Assembly: GCF_000226975.2 (NCBI RefSeq)
Contig: NZ_CP019285.1
Span: 310,001 to 374,000 of the forward strand
Source: Halobiforma lacisalsi AJ5
Lineage (GTDB): Archaea; Halobacteriota; Halobacteria; Halobacteriales; Natrialbaceae
DNA length: 64,000 nucleotides
Reading direction: 5' to 3'
The notes beneath the pieces were generated by a model that was not told the DNA's origin, made no database searches, and worked only from the letters and a program-made list of their open reading frames with translations. Shown in pieces: positions 37,291 through 46,460 of this stretch (positions are counted from its first letter, which is position 1; every line of letters starts with the position of its first letter). The position numbers and the translations under genes are program-made.

Positions 37291-37308
37291 GTAACCGATG
37301 TTGGTTAC
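37291..37308. promoter_or_regulatory. Operator-like inverted repeat GTAACC-N6-GGTTAC
   Basis: GTAACC (37291-37296) and GGTTAC (37303-37308) are perfect inverted 6-bp arms separated by 6 bp, 57-74 bp upstream of the AOR start codon. The centre spacing of 12 bp is typical of dimeric HTH-regulator sites. Confidence 0.5.
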
Positions 37309-37497
37309 ACACTCGAGGCGGGTAAATCCCGGAGGCGATTGCCGCTTTTCCTGCTCGTTTGGCGGGGCAAGTGCTGCCGTATCGTAACTGGTCCTGCACG
37401 AACCGGGTGGACAGCGGCTCCGATCGATGAGTCGGGACCGCTCTACCGACACCGCCCCGCCGTTCCGTGTCCCGTTGTCCCGCCGTCTTGACCGCGC

Positions 37498-37683
37498 TCA
37501 CAGTAACAGCGCAACGATCGCGAGCACGATGAAGACGAGCACGAAGATCCGGGCGATCTCCATGGAGATTCCGGCGACCCCGCGCGCGCCGACTGCCGCC
37601 GCGACGATCGCGAGGACGAAGAACACGATCGCCCAGTAAAGGAACTCGCCGCCGGCCTGAAGCGGTAGTGCGTACTCGAGCAT
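37498..37683 (-). CDS. DUF1328 small membrane protein
   Basis: The 61-residue protein has two membrane helices (FLYWAIVFFVLAIVAAAVGARGVAG and ISMEIARIFVLVFIVLAIVALLL, in halves) joined by the RGVAGISMEIARI loop that is diagnostic of DUF1328. The start MLEYALPL at 37683 matches the family length. The role is unknown; members are often stress-related. Confidence 0.9.
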   Translation of the reverse strand: MLEYALPLQAGGEFLYWAIVFFVLAIVAAAVGARGVAGISMEIARIFVLVFIVLAIVALLL

Positions 37684-37774
37684 AGACGTCGGTATCACGA
37701 CCTGCAGTATAAACGCCGGGTACGGTTCGTGCCGCTAACGAGGGGCTACAGCCCCGGTAACGACGGATTCAGCC

Positions 37775-39661
37775 CTATTCTCCTTCAAAGAACGCCCTGC
37801 AAAGCTTCCCCTCCGCGGAGCGCAGGTGCTCGTGGAACGTCGGCCGGGAGACGTCCATCGAGTCGGCGAGTTCCTCGCCGGTCGTCGGCCGTGGCCACTC
37901 GAAGTAGCCGCCGAGGTACGCCCGCTGGAGCGCGACGAACTGCCGGTCCGTGAGGTCGCTCTCGAGGCGGGCGGCGAACTCCTGGCGGGTCTCGTCGTCC
38001 CGGTCGCGGTGGCGGAACGAGCGGACGTCGGTCCGGTCGTACCGCTCCTCGACCGCCTCGACGATCGAGCGGACGTTCGCGGACCGCGGGATCTCGAGGG
38101 TCAGGGTCGCGCGGCCGTCCTCGGCCTCGACCGATTTGGTGCGCACGCCGCGTTCCGAGAGCCAGCCGACCGGATCGTCGCCGCCGGTGAGTTCGACCAG
38201 ACAGCCGTCGTCACGTTCGACGACCACGTGACAGTCGAGATCTTCGTAGGCCGCGGCGGCGTCGACGAGCGCCGCGGGATCGCCCGTCGCGGAGAACATC
38301 GAGGCCGTCCCGTCGGCCCCCGAGCGGTGGACCGAACGGCGGTACTCGAGATGACAGTCCGCGTCGGCCGAGAGCGCGGCCGGGGCGACGGCGTCGTCTT
38401 CGATCTCGAGTTCGACCGCGACGACCGCGTCGGTCTCGAGGACGCGGCTGGTCTCGCGTGCGTTGACCCCGCTTGCGACCGCGCGGGCGAGCGCCGAGAG
38501 GATCACCGATTCCCGGTCGTCGACCTCTCGATCGCCCTCGATGCGCAGCGTCAGCACGCCGTACTCGATGTCGTTGTAGAACAGCGGGAACGCGGCCACC
38601 GTCGTCCCGTCGACGGTACCGACGGCGACGGCCTGGTTCGGGAGCGTCGCCGCGGCCGGGTGGTCGGCGTCGATCGGGATCGGTTCCGGATCGGAGTCGA
38701 TGCCCGCGCTCGTCCGAACCTCGATCGTTCCCGTCGCGGGGTTGCGCTCGCCGATCCAGGCCCCTTCGTAGGCCTCCTCCGAGGCGATCCGGTCACAGAC
38801 TGCCTCCTCGAGTTGCGCCCGGCCGGTCGAGCCGGCGACGGCGGCCGTGACGTCCTGGACGAGTCCCTCGACCCGGTCGAGGATGTACTCGAGTTCCTCG
38901 GTTCGGCGCTCGAGTGCGAGTTCGGCCTCCTTGCGCGCGGTGATGTCGTTCTGGAAGCCGACGTAGTTCGTGACCTCGCCGTCGTCGTTGCGGACGGGCG
39001 CGATGGTCACCTCGTTCCAGAACTCGGTGCCGTCCTTGCGGTAGTTCTTGATCTCGACGGTGACGGGATAGTCCTCGTCGACGGCCTTCGCCATCCGAGC
39101 GATCGCCTCCTCGCTCGAGTCTTCTCCCTGCAGGAGCCGGCAGTTGCGTCCGACGACGTCGTCGTAGCTGTAGCCGGTGATCTCCTGATACGCGTCGTTG
39201 ATGTAGACCAGCGGATTGTCCTCGCGGTCGGGGTCGGAGATCGAGATCCCGACCGGCGCCTCGTCGATCGCACGGTCTTTGATCACGCGATCGCTCACGG
39301 TCGACTCGACGTCGTCGCCCGGCCGGAACACGATCGTCGCCGCGTCCGCGTCGCGGTGGACTCGCGCGACGTACCCTTCCACCTCGAGGTCGACCCGCCG
39401 TGCGGCCCCGACGGTCGTCTCGTTGATCGCCTCCTCGAGTCGGTCCCACTCCTCGAGGACGGAATCCGGGTCCGTTTCGGCGACGCCCTCGTTCTCGAGG
39501 TCGGTCTCGGGGATTCCGAACACCCGTCGGGCGGCACCGTTCGCGTAGCTGATCCGGCCGTCAGCGACGGCTACGACGGGATCGACGACGTGGTCGAGCG
39601 CAGCCGCCGCGGGCGAACGACTGGGCTCGCCCGCGCCGGGCTCCGCGTCGGCATTACTCAT
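37775..39661 (-). CDS. LOV-GAF-HTH_10 transcription regulator (candidate blue-light sensor)
   Basis: The 628-residue protein has an N-terminal PAS domain (about 20-115), a LOV-type PAS domain (about 130-250), a GAF domain (about 275-415), a Bat-associated region and an HTH_10 DNA-binding domain (about 565-620: LTDRQFVALQRAYLGGYFEWPRPTTGEELADS). The LOV domain carries VVGRNCRLLQGEDSS, the canonical motif with the photoactive cysteine (Cys174), as well as INDAYQEITGYS and NDDGEVTNYVGFQNDIT. These residues bind FMN and form a light-driven cysteinyl adduct in known LOV proteins. A light-regulated transcription factor is therefore likely. The ATG at 39661 is supported by the SNADAEPGAGE start. Confidence 0.92.
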   Translation of the reverse strand: MSNADAEPGAGEPSRSPAAAALDHVVDPVVAVADGRISYANGAARRVFGIPETDLENEGVAETDPDSVLEEWDRLEEAINETTVGAARRVDLEVEGYVARVHRDADAATIVFRPGDDVESTVSDRVIKDRAIDEAPVGISISDPDREDNPLVYINDAYQEITGYSYDDVVGRNCRLLQGEDSSEEAIARMAKAVDEDYPVTVEIKNYRKDGTEFWNEVTIAPVRNDDGEVTNYVGFQNDITARKEAELALERRTEELEYILDRVEGLVQDVTAAVAGSTGRAQLEEAVCDRIASEEAYEGAWIGERNPATGTIEVRTSAGIDSDPEPIPIDADHPAAATLPNQAVAVGTVDGTTVAAFPLFYNDIEYGVLTLRIEGDREVDDRESVILSALARAVASGVNARETSRVLETDAVVAVELEIEDDAVAPAALSADADCHLEYRRSVHRSGADGTASMFSATGDPAALVDAAAAYEDLDCHVVVERDDGCLVELTGGDDPVGWLSERGVRTKSVEAEDGRATLTLEIPRSANVRSIVEAVEERYDRTDVRSFRHRDRDDETRQEFAARLESDLTDRQFVALQRAYLGGYFEWPRPTTGEELADSMDVSRPTFHEHLRSAEGKLCRAFFEGE

Positions 39662-39756
39662 ATGCCTCCATAGGTAGGGAAGCTTCAAGAACCATTGGGG
39701 TCCCGGCTTGCTCCGGCACCCTGAACGTTATTACCTCGCGCGTCATACGGTAACAT

Positions 39757-39945
39757 ATGTCAGCATACCGATCACCCTTCGACCGGCTCCGCCAGAAGTT
39801 CGAGGAGTCGACCGTCGAGTGCGGGCACTGTGGCTACCGCGACACGGAGGCCGGATGGCGAGTGACGGCGACGGGGAGTCGTGTCCAGTACCAGTTCGTC
39901 TGTCCGTCCTGTGACGGCGTCGAGACACGGGAGATGCGGCTGTAA
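39757..39945 (+). CDS. HVO_0649-like zinc-finger protein
   Basis: The 62-residue protein MSAYRSPFDRLRQKFEE has a four-cysteine zinc ribbon: CGHCGYRD, about 20 residues, CPSCDG. It resembles a conserved haloarchaeal family named after HVO_0649 (recalled from memory). Its partners are unknown. Confidence 0.85.
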   Translation: MSAYRSPFDRLRQKFEESTVECGHCGYRDTEAGWRVTATGSRVQYQFVCPSCDGVETREMRL

Positions 39946-40123
39946 GGGTCTCGATCCGAACGCGTCATCGTCCGCTCTCGTCCGCGACCGGTCGTACTGA
40001 CACGCCACGGGTCGGACCGCTGGCTCACCCGCGAGTCCCGGTCGGGGCAGGTCCCGCTCGAGCGGTGGCTGCCCAACGGCGCCAACGAAGGCGCTTTACG
40101 GCCTGGGCCGCTTTCCCCTTCTA

Positions 40124-41221
40124 ATGAGTCAACCCACGCCCGAAGTCTACGAGCAGGGCAAGGGCATGGACGCCCACAACCAGGTAATGCGCGAGATTCG
40201 TTCGCGCAAGGAGGCCAGCTACGACCCCCACGAGCCGACCCGCGTCTGGCTCGACGAGGACAACACCCCCGGCGGCGTCAAACGGAGCCTGACGATCATC
40301 CTGAACACCGGCGGTTGCCGGTGGGCCCGTGCCGGTGGCTGTACCATGTGTGGCTACGTCGCCGAGAGCGTCGACGGCGGGAGCGTCTCTCACGAAGCAC
40401 TGATGGACCAGATCGAGGTCTGTCTCGAGCACGAAGCGGACAACGCCGACGAGACGGCCGACCTCATCAAGATCTATACCTCCGGTTCGTTCCTCGACGA
40501 ACGCGAGGTCGGTGCCGAAACTCGCAGGGCGATCGCCGACACCTTCGCCGACCGCGACCGGATCGTCGTCGAGTCGCTGCCGGACTTCGTCGATCGCGAG
40601 AAGATCGCCGACTTCACCCAGCACGGCATCGATACCGACGTCGCGATCGGCCTCGAGACGGCGACCGACCGCGTGCGCCACGACTGCGTAAACAAGTACT
40701 TCGACTTCGCGGACTTCGAGGAGGCCTGTGCCGAGGCTGCCGCCGCGAACGAGGACGCCGACGACGCCGACGCAGGCATCAAGGCCTACCTCCTCATGAA
40801 ACCGCCGTTCCTCACCGAATCGGAAGCGGTCGAGGACATGATATCCTCGATCGAACGCTGTGCCGACGTCTCCGGCTGTCACACCGTCTCGATGAACCCC
40901 TGTAACGTCCAGCGGTACACGATGGTCGACGACCTCTACTTCTCGGACGGCTACCGGCCGCCGTGGATGTGGTCGATCGCCCACGTCCTCGAGGAGACGG
41001 CCGACGTCGACGCCATCGTCGTCTCGGACCCGGTCGGTCACGGCTCCGACCGCGGCCCGCACAACTGCGGGGAGTGCGACGACCTCGTCCAGAAGGCGAT
41101 CAAGGACTTCGACCTGCGCCAGGACCCGTCGGTCTTCGAGCAGGTTTCCTGTGAATGCGAACTGACCTGGGAGACGGTCATGGAACGCGAGCGGAGTTTC
41201 AACCAGCCGCTGACGCGGTAG
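40124..41221 (+). CDS. Archaeosine biosynthesis radical SAM protein RaSEA
   Basis: The 365-residue radical SAM enzyme contains TGGCRWARAGGCTMCGY, a 4Fe-4S-binding motif with the widely spaced first cysteine seen in RaSEA, and further conserved cysteines (SGCHTVSMNPCNVQRY; CGECDDLVQKAIKDF; VSCECELTW). RaSEA works with ArcS, turning the lysine-preQ0 intermediate on tRNA into archaeosine. Its presence along with arcS and tgtA in one 21-kb stretch strengthens all three calls. The gene is monocistronic and is convergent with the kinase gene below. Confidence 0.93.
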   Translation: MSQPTPEVYEQGKGMDAHNQVMREIRSRKEASYDPHEPTRVWLDEDNTPGGVKRSLTIILNTGGCRWARAGGCTMCGYVAESVDGGSVSHEALMDQIEVCLEHEADNADETADLIKIYTSGSFLDEREVGAETRRAIADTFADRDRIVVESLPDFVDREKIADFTQHGIDTDVAIGLETATDRVRHDCVNKYFDFADFEEACAEAAAANEDADDADAGIKAYLLMKPPFLTESEAVEDMISSIERCADVSGCHTVSMNPCNVQRYTMVDDLYFSDGYRPPWMWSIAHVLEETADVDAIVVSDPVGHGSDRGPHNCGECDDLVQKAIKDFDLRQDPSVFEQVSCECELTWETVMERERSFNQPLTR

Positions 41222-41234
41222 ACGAACCGACGCG

Positions 41235-44200
41235 CTACGCCCCGGGGTCGGTCTCCGGTTCCCAGTCACGACCTCGACGCCGACCCCGGTCTCGCTCTCC
41301 GTTTCCGTCCCCGCCGTCCCCGTCGAACTCCGCCCGCGGCAACTCGATCGTCACTACTGCCCCCCGCGAGCCGTTCTCCGAAAACGAGAGTCGACCGCCC
41401 GAGTGGGTGACCACCCAGTTGACGAGCCACAGCCCCAGGCCGCTCGCGTGGCGCAACTGCGTGATCTCGCGGTCCTCCTGCAGGAGTTCGCGTTCCTCGA
41501 CCGGGATACCCGGCCCATCGTCGGCGACCGAGACCCGGACCATCCCGTCCTCAGCCGCGTCCGCGACGGTCACCTCGATCGACGGCTGCGGGGTGTCGTT
41601 GTGCTCGACCGCGTTCTCGAGCACCTGGAACAGCGCCGTCTCGAGGAACTCGGTCCCCCTGGCTGTACAGTCGTCGGGAACCGAGGTCGTCACCTCGGCG
41701 TGGGGGTACTCCCGCTCGAGTCGCGCGACCGCGTCGGACACCAGCGCACCGGGATCGATCCGACTGGTCGCCGAATCGCCGCGCTCGAGGGTGCGTTCGA
41801 CTCCGCGGGTCTTCTCCGCGAGTTCGATGAGTTCGTTCGCTCGTTCCTGGATCGCCCGGGCGTGTTCGCACCCGTCGACGTCGATTTCGACCTCGGGGTC
41901 GTTCTCGAGAGACCGGAGTTCCTCGAGAAGCAGTTGCGCACAGCCATCGATGATGTTCATCCCGTTGCGCAGGTCGTGACGCAACACCCGGTTGAGGATC
42001 TCGACGCGCTTGCGGTGCTGTTTTCGCTCGGTGATATCGGTATAGACGCCGAAGGTTCGCTCGGAGTAGCCGTCGGTCTCCATCGGGGCCAGCCGGAGCA
42101 TGAAATCGCGTAGCCCGTCGGTCGTCCGGCGTTTGACCTCCATCTCGACGGTGTCGCCCTGGCTGCCGGTCCGGTTGATGCGTTCGGCTTCGTCCCCGCG
42201 GTCGGAGGGGACGATATAGTCGTCGATGGATTCGCCGATCAACTCGGACTCCTCGTAGCCGAAGACACGTTCGAACGCCGGGTTGACGGCCTCGACGATC
42301 GGCTGGGCCCCCTCGTCGACGTATCGCGAACTGACGACGGCGTCCGGGACGTTCTCGAAAAGCGCCGCGAAGCGGTCGCGCTCGGTGCGCAACTCCGCCT
42401 CGAAGGCCAGCCGCTCGAGCGCATCGGAGACGTGTGACAGCAGGAGCTCGGCGAGTTCCTTGTCGTCGTCGTCGAACGCGTCGTACTCCGTGGATGCGGC
42501 CTGGAACACCCCTCGATCGCCGATGGGAACGCTCAGGGCCGACCGGAACCGCTCCGTCGCCGGGCGAGCGTCGTCCCGCTCGCCGACGTCCTCGATGCGG
42601 TAGGTCTGTTCGTTTCGATACGTCTTGCCGGCGATCCCCCGATCGAGCGGGATGCGCCGTTCGTACTGGTCGTCGAACGCCGAGGAGAGTGCCCGCTTGA
42701 CCAGCGAGTCGTCGTCCTCGTCGGCGAGATAGACCGCGCAGGCGTCGAAGTTCAGCACGTCCTCGGCGGCTTCGACGGCGAGTTCGCAGACCTCGTCCCC
42801 GTCGTCACAGTCGTCGAGACGGGACGCGATCGCGTGAAGGCTCTCGATCTTCGCTTTCTGCTCGATGATCTCCCGTTGCATTCGTTTGCGGTCGGTGACG
42901 TCGCGAACGATGCCGACGGTTCCCGTTCGGTCCGTGGCTGCCGACCGAACGGAATCGTCCGTCCCGTCGTCTCTCTCCGGTCGCCACAACGTCGTATTGA
43001 TCTCGCAGGGTACCGTCCCCCCGTCGTTCGCCTCGAGAGTCGCCTCGTAGGTCGCGATGCCGCCCTCGCCGACCGACGAGAGCGCGCGGACGCGCTTGCG
43101 CCGGCGGGCGTCGCTTTCGTCGGTGAGGATCGTCGAGACGTGGCTTCCGAGGAGGTCGTCCCGGTCGTACCCCGTCACTGCAGCTAACCGATCGTTGACC
43201 GTTACGAACCGGCCGTCGGCGTCGAGCGCGTAGACCCCGTCGCCGACGGCTTCCACGATCGTCTCGGTCCGTGCGAGTTCCCGGGTCCGAACCGTCCGGT
43301 CGAGCGCTGCCTCGACCGTCGCCGCCAGGACTCGCACGAGGTGGATATCCGTGGGATCGAGACGATCCTCTCCCGAGGACGCGATGGTCAGCAGGCCATG
43401 CTCCCCGACGGGATGCAAGATCGCGTTCCCCAGCGAGACGTCGGCATCCGGTTCGAACTCGACCGGGGTTTCGTCGCTCGAGACGTCCGTAAGAACGATC
43501 GACTCCCCGTCGGCGTAGGCCGTCCAGAACTCGGAGTCGCCGGGTTCGACCGGCGGGACGTCGGCCGCGACGGCCGCGAGTTCCGAGGTAGCGCCCTCGA
43601 GTTCGAGGTGCCCGGCCTCCTCGTCGTAGAGGTAGATCGTCCCGAGGGGCTGTTCGAGGACCGTTTCGGTCGCGTCCATCACGATCTCCGCGATTCGTTC
43701 GGCGGATTCGGCCCGGATGAGTTCGTGGGAGGTCACCTGGAGCGCCTCGAGGGCGTTCGCTCGCTTGTGTTCTTCCGAGACGTCGCGAGCATACGAGAGA
43801 ACGCCGACGATCTCGTCGCCGTCGAAAATGGGGGTGTTAACCCACTCACAGACGATGGTCGAGCCGTCCGCACAGACGTTCCGATTGATCTGCGTGGAAG
43901 GGCCGCGGCCGTACTGGCAGTCGATAAGTTCGGACCAGTACTCGCGGGCGATGTCGCGTTCGGACTCCGGGATCAGTAACTCGAAGGCGGAGGTCCCGAG
44001 CGCCTCTTCCGCGCTGTAGCCGAACAGACCCGTCGCGGTGGCGCTCCAGCCGACCGCCTCGAACTCGCGGTTCCACTCGACGACGGCGAGGGGAATCCCC
44101 TCGAAGAACCTGTCGAGAGCTTCGTCGACGCGGACCGAGTCGGTACCGTCGTCCGTCGAGGAGGACGAGGAGGACGAGGAGGACGAAGAAGACGAGGAAG

Positions 44201-44753
44201 ACGAAGAGGAGTCCGACCGTTCGTCCGCGCCGCCGACGTAGTCCGGATCGAGAGCCATCGCGGACTCGAGGGTCTCGATCGTGTTAATTGCGGTGACGGG
44301 CGGGTCCTCGGTTCCGTTGCGTTCCGGGTTCGGGTCACGCGTTTCCGGGGCGTCACCGTCCGCGGACGAGCCCGGTTCCGAGGAAGCTAGCTCGCGGATC
44401 CGCCTCGAGAGGGTGTCCAGACCCTGCGAGCGCGGAACGTAGCCGTCGACCCCCGCGGCGACGAGTTCGCCCGCGAGGGCTTCGCTCCCGTCGGCCGGGA
44501 AGGCGACGATCGGAACGTCCGGCCGCCGGTCGTGGATCTGTTCACAGAGATCCACGGGATCGGTCTCCGGGAGGTCAGCGACGACTACGCAGTCTGCACT
44601 CGGGAGAGCCTCCAGGCAGTCCCGAACGCCGTCGACGACTGTCGTGACGGCACCGTCGATAGTGCCGGTGTCGTCCGTTCCGTCGTCGGGCGGAGACTCG
44701 AGTCCCTCCGGTGGTGTATCGTCGGCGAAGACGACGCGGGTTCGACCAGTCAT
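41235..44753 (-). CDS. Receiver-like/PAS/GAF sensor histidine kinase with polyserine linker
   Basis: This 1172-residue kinase starts at ATG 44753. Its N-terminal 125 residues look like a degenerate receiver (CVVVADLPETDPVDLCEQI, VPIVAFPADGSEALAGELVAAGVDGYVPR). A linker contains 18 consecutive serines (residues 182-199). Then come PAS (about 210-330), GAF (about 340-500), PAS (about 515-650), GAF (about 655-800), PAS (about 805-925), a HisKA region with phospho-acceptor His in NRVLRHDLRNGMNII, and HATPase_c (VLENAVEHND, DDGPGIP, GLGLWLVNWVV). No membrane helix was seen. No response regulator is adjacent; the receiver-like domain may receive or modulate signals. Confidence 0.9.
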   Translation of the reverse strand: MTGRTRVVFADDTPPEGLESPPDDGTDDTGTIDGAVTTVVDGVRDCLEALPSADCVVVADLPETDPVDLCEQIHDRRPDVPIVAFPADGSEALAGELVAAGVDGYVPRSQGLDTLSRRIRELASSEPGSSADGDAPETRDPNPERNGTEDPPVTAINTIETLESAMALDPDYVGGADERSDSSSSSSSSSSSSSSSSSSTDDGTDSVRVDEALDRFFEGIPLAVVEWNREFEAVGWSATATGLFGYSAEEALGTSAFELLIPESERDIAREYWSELIDCQYGRGPSTQINRNVCADGSTIVCEWVNTPIFDGDEIVGVLSYARDVSEEHKRANALEALQVTSHELIRAESAERIAEIVMDATETVLEQPLGTIYLYDEEAGHLELEGATSELAAVAADVPPVEPGDSEFWTAYADGESIVLTDVSSDETPVEFEPDADVSLGNAILHPVGEHGLLTIASSGEDRLDPTDIHLVRVLAATVEAALDRTVRTRELARTETIVEAVGDGVYALDADGRFVTVNDRLAAVTGYDRDDLLGSHVSTILTDESDARRRKRVRALSSVGEGGIATYEATLEANDGGTVPCEINTTLWRPERDDGTDDSVRSAATDRTGTVGIVRDVTDRKRMQREIIEQKAKIESLHAIASRLDDCDDGDEVCELAVEAAEDVLNFDACAVYLADEDDDSLVKRALSSAFDDQYERRIPLDRGIAGKTYRNEQTYRIEDVGERDDARPATERFRSALSVPIGDRGVFQAASTEYDAFDDDDKELAELLLSHVSDALERLAFEAELRTERDRFAALFENVPDAVVSSRYVDEGAQPIVEAVNPAFERVFGYEESELIGESIDDYIVPSDRGDEAERINRTGSQGDTVEMEVKRRTTDGLRDFMLRLAPMETDGYSERTFGVYTDITERKQHRKRVEILNRVLRHDLRNGMNIIDGCAQLLLEELRSLENDPEVEIDVDGCEHARAIQERANELIELAEKTRGVERTLERGDSATSRIDPGALVSDAVARLEREYPHAEVTTSVPDDCTARGTEFLETALFQVLENAVEHNDTPQPSIEVTVADAAEDGMVRVSVADDGPGIPVEERELLQEDREITQLRHASGLGLWLVNWVVTHSGGRLSFSENGSRGAVVTIELPRAEFDGDGGDGNGERDRGRRRGRDWEPETDPGA

Positions 44754-44899
44754 CGTCTGTATCGGAGCCGTTGGGTCTATTGAGCCGATTATGCGACGGA
44801 CGTGCAATGCACGCTCGGAGGCGTTGCGGCGTCGTTTACTTCGGTCGGTGTCGACTCGGAAGGAATATAAGTGTACCGGCCGTCCTCCGCCGGCCTCGG

Positions 44900-45583
44900 C
44901 TACTCGAACGCCCGGAGAACCCCCTGTCCGTCCGTGGGACCCACGTCCGGCAGCGTCGCGCGTTCCGGATGGGGCATCAGGACGGCGACGGTGTCTCGAT
45001 CGCCGAGCACGCCCGCGACGTCGTGTTTCGACCCGTTCGGGTTCGCGTGCGGTCCGACCTCGCCGTACTCGTCGCAGTACCGGAAGAGGACTCGGTCCTC
45101 GGCTTCGAGTGCCGCCAGCCGGTCGTCGGCGATCTCGTAGCGGCCCTCGCCGTGGGCGATCGGTACCTCGATGACCTCGCCTTCCTCGTAGGCGGCGGTC
45201 CAGGGGGTGTCGGCCCGTTCGACCCGCAGGTGGACGTGCTCGCACTGGAAGCGGGCACTCTCGTTCGTCGTGAACGCCCCCGGCGTCAGGCCGGACTCAC
45301 AGCCGATCTGGGCTCCGTTACAGACGCCCAGGACCGGGACCCCGTCGCTCGCGGCCTCGCGGACCTCTTCCATGATCGGTGCGCGGGCGGCCATCGCGCC
45401 GGCCCTGAGGTAGTCGCCGTAGGAGAACCCGCCCGGGAGGACGATTCCGTCGGTATCGGCGGGGAGGCCGTCCTCGTGCCAGACGATTTCGGCGTCGATC
45501 CCGAGGTGCTCGAGGGCGCGTTTCGCGTCGCGGTCGCAGTTCGAACCGCCGAAGCGGACGATCGAAACCGTCACAGTCGCCAC
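44900..45583 (-). CDS. purQ: Phosphoribosylformylglycinamidine synthase, glutaminase subunit
   Basis: PurQ supplies ammonia from glutamine to PurL in step four of purine synthesis. The 227-residue protein shows SIVRFGGSNCDRDAKRAL, LPGGFSYGDYLRAGAMAA, the nucleophile Cys in LGVCNGAQIG and the catalytic His/Glu in LMPHPERA. It starts at a GTG (45581-45583); a second GTG three codons later is possible. purS lies 56 bp upstream in the same direction, forming the usual purS-purQ unit. Confidence 0.96.
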   Translation of the reverse strand: MATVTVSIVRFGGSNCDRDAKRALEHLGIDAEIVWHEDGLPADTDGIVLPGGFSYGDYLRAGAMAARAPIMEEVREAASDGVPVLGVCNGAQIGCESGLTPGAFTTNESARFQCEHVHLRVERADTPWTAAYEEGEVIEVPIAHGEGRYEIADDRLAALEAEDRVLFRYCDEYGEVGPHANPNGSKHDVAGVLGDRDTVAVLMPHPERATLPDVGPTDGQGVLRAFE

Positions 45584-45639
45584 CCCCCGACGTTGCGGTC
45601 GGCAGTTTCGATCGGCGTGTGAGTGGAAGGGACAGTCAT

Positions 45640-45891
45640 CTACCGTTCGTCGACCTCCACGTCGTAGTCGTGGATGGTCGGGTTCGCCAGCAGCCGTTCG
45701 GCCATCTCGTCGGCGCGCTCGCGGGCCGCGTCCGCAGAGGGAGCCTCGAGGTCGATCTCGAACCGATCCGACGAGCGCAGTTCCTCGAGTTCGAAGCCGA
45801 GCCGCTCTAATGCCTGCTTCGTGGTCTCGGCCTCGGGATCCAGGACGCCGCGTTTGAGTCGAACCGTCACCGTGGCGGTGTAGGCCGTCAT
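45640..45891 (-). CDS. purS: Phosphoribosylformylglycinamidine synthase subunit PurS
   Basis: The 83-residue protein (MTAYTATVTVRLKRGVLDPEAETTKQAL) is a typical PurS, which couples PurQ and PurL. Two beta-alpha-beta units are visible with the conserved LDPEAETT and YDVEVDE ends. The ATG at 45891 was chosen over one 19 codons upstream because it gives the family's normal length. Confidence 0.95.
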   Translation of the reverse strand: MTAYTATVTVRLKRGVLDPEAETTKQALERLGFELEELRSSDRFEIDLEAPSADAARERADEMAERLLANPTIHDYDVEVDER

Positions 45892-46023
45892 TACCTGATA
45901 TCCCGTATTCGTGATCAAAAACGCTTTCGCCTTGTCTTTGTGATGCACGATCGTGGATACCAGAGCTGCGGCCGGAACCGATCAGTACTGACAGCGGACC
46001 GGGGGAGTCGCAACTCGTAGCTC

Positions 46024-46395
46024 TCAGGGGAGGAGTCCGCCGACCGCGGCCCGCAACCGATAGCCGAGCGAGCCGTTCTGATACCCTCTCCAGCGACGCA
46101 TCCCGCCGGCGAGCGTAGCCGCGTCGTACCCATCCTCCTCGAGGACGGCGGTCGCTTTCCGGGCAACGATCCCCGCTTTACAGACCGTGACGACGGTGGT
46201 ATCGTCGGGGATTCGCGACAACGAACCCCGCAACTTCGAGTCGTCCCCGGCCCGAAGATCGTCGTAGACGGGGACGTTCCGACTTCCATCGATGTGCGAC
46301 TGCTGGTATGTCTCCCGCGGCCGAATGTCGAGGACGTGAATCCGGTCGTCCCCCTCGAGCAGTTGCTCGAGTTCGGGCGGGCTGATCTTGCTCAT
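46024..46395 (-). CDS. Rhodanese-domain protein
   Basis: The 123-residue protein is a single rhodanese domain: VLDIRPRETYQQSHIDGSRNVPVYD, the active-site loop VVTVCKAGIVARKA with the persulfide-forming Cys, and the final LAGGMRRWRGYQNG. Such proteins transfer sulfane sulfur, for example to Ubl/MoaD carriers like the one at 30.4 kb, though no functional link is shown. The ATG at 46395 fits the domain start. Confidence 0.92.
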   Translation of the reverse strand: MSKISPPELEQLLEGDDRIHVLDIRPRETYQQSHIDGSRNVPVYDDLRAGDDSKLRGSLSRIPDDTTVVTVCKAGIVARKATAVLEEDGYDAATLAGGMRRWRGYQNGSLGYRLRAAVGGLLP

Positions 46396-46460
46396 GCACC
46401 ACAATAGCGAACAGTTGTACAAAACGATCCGGGTTCGCGTCGCCGACGCAGCGATCAGTC

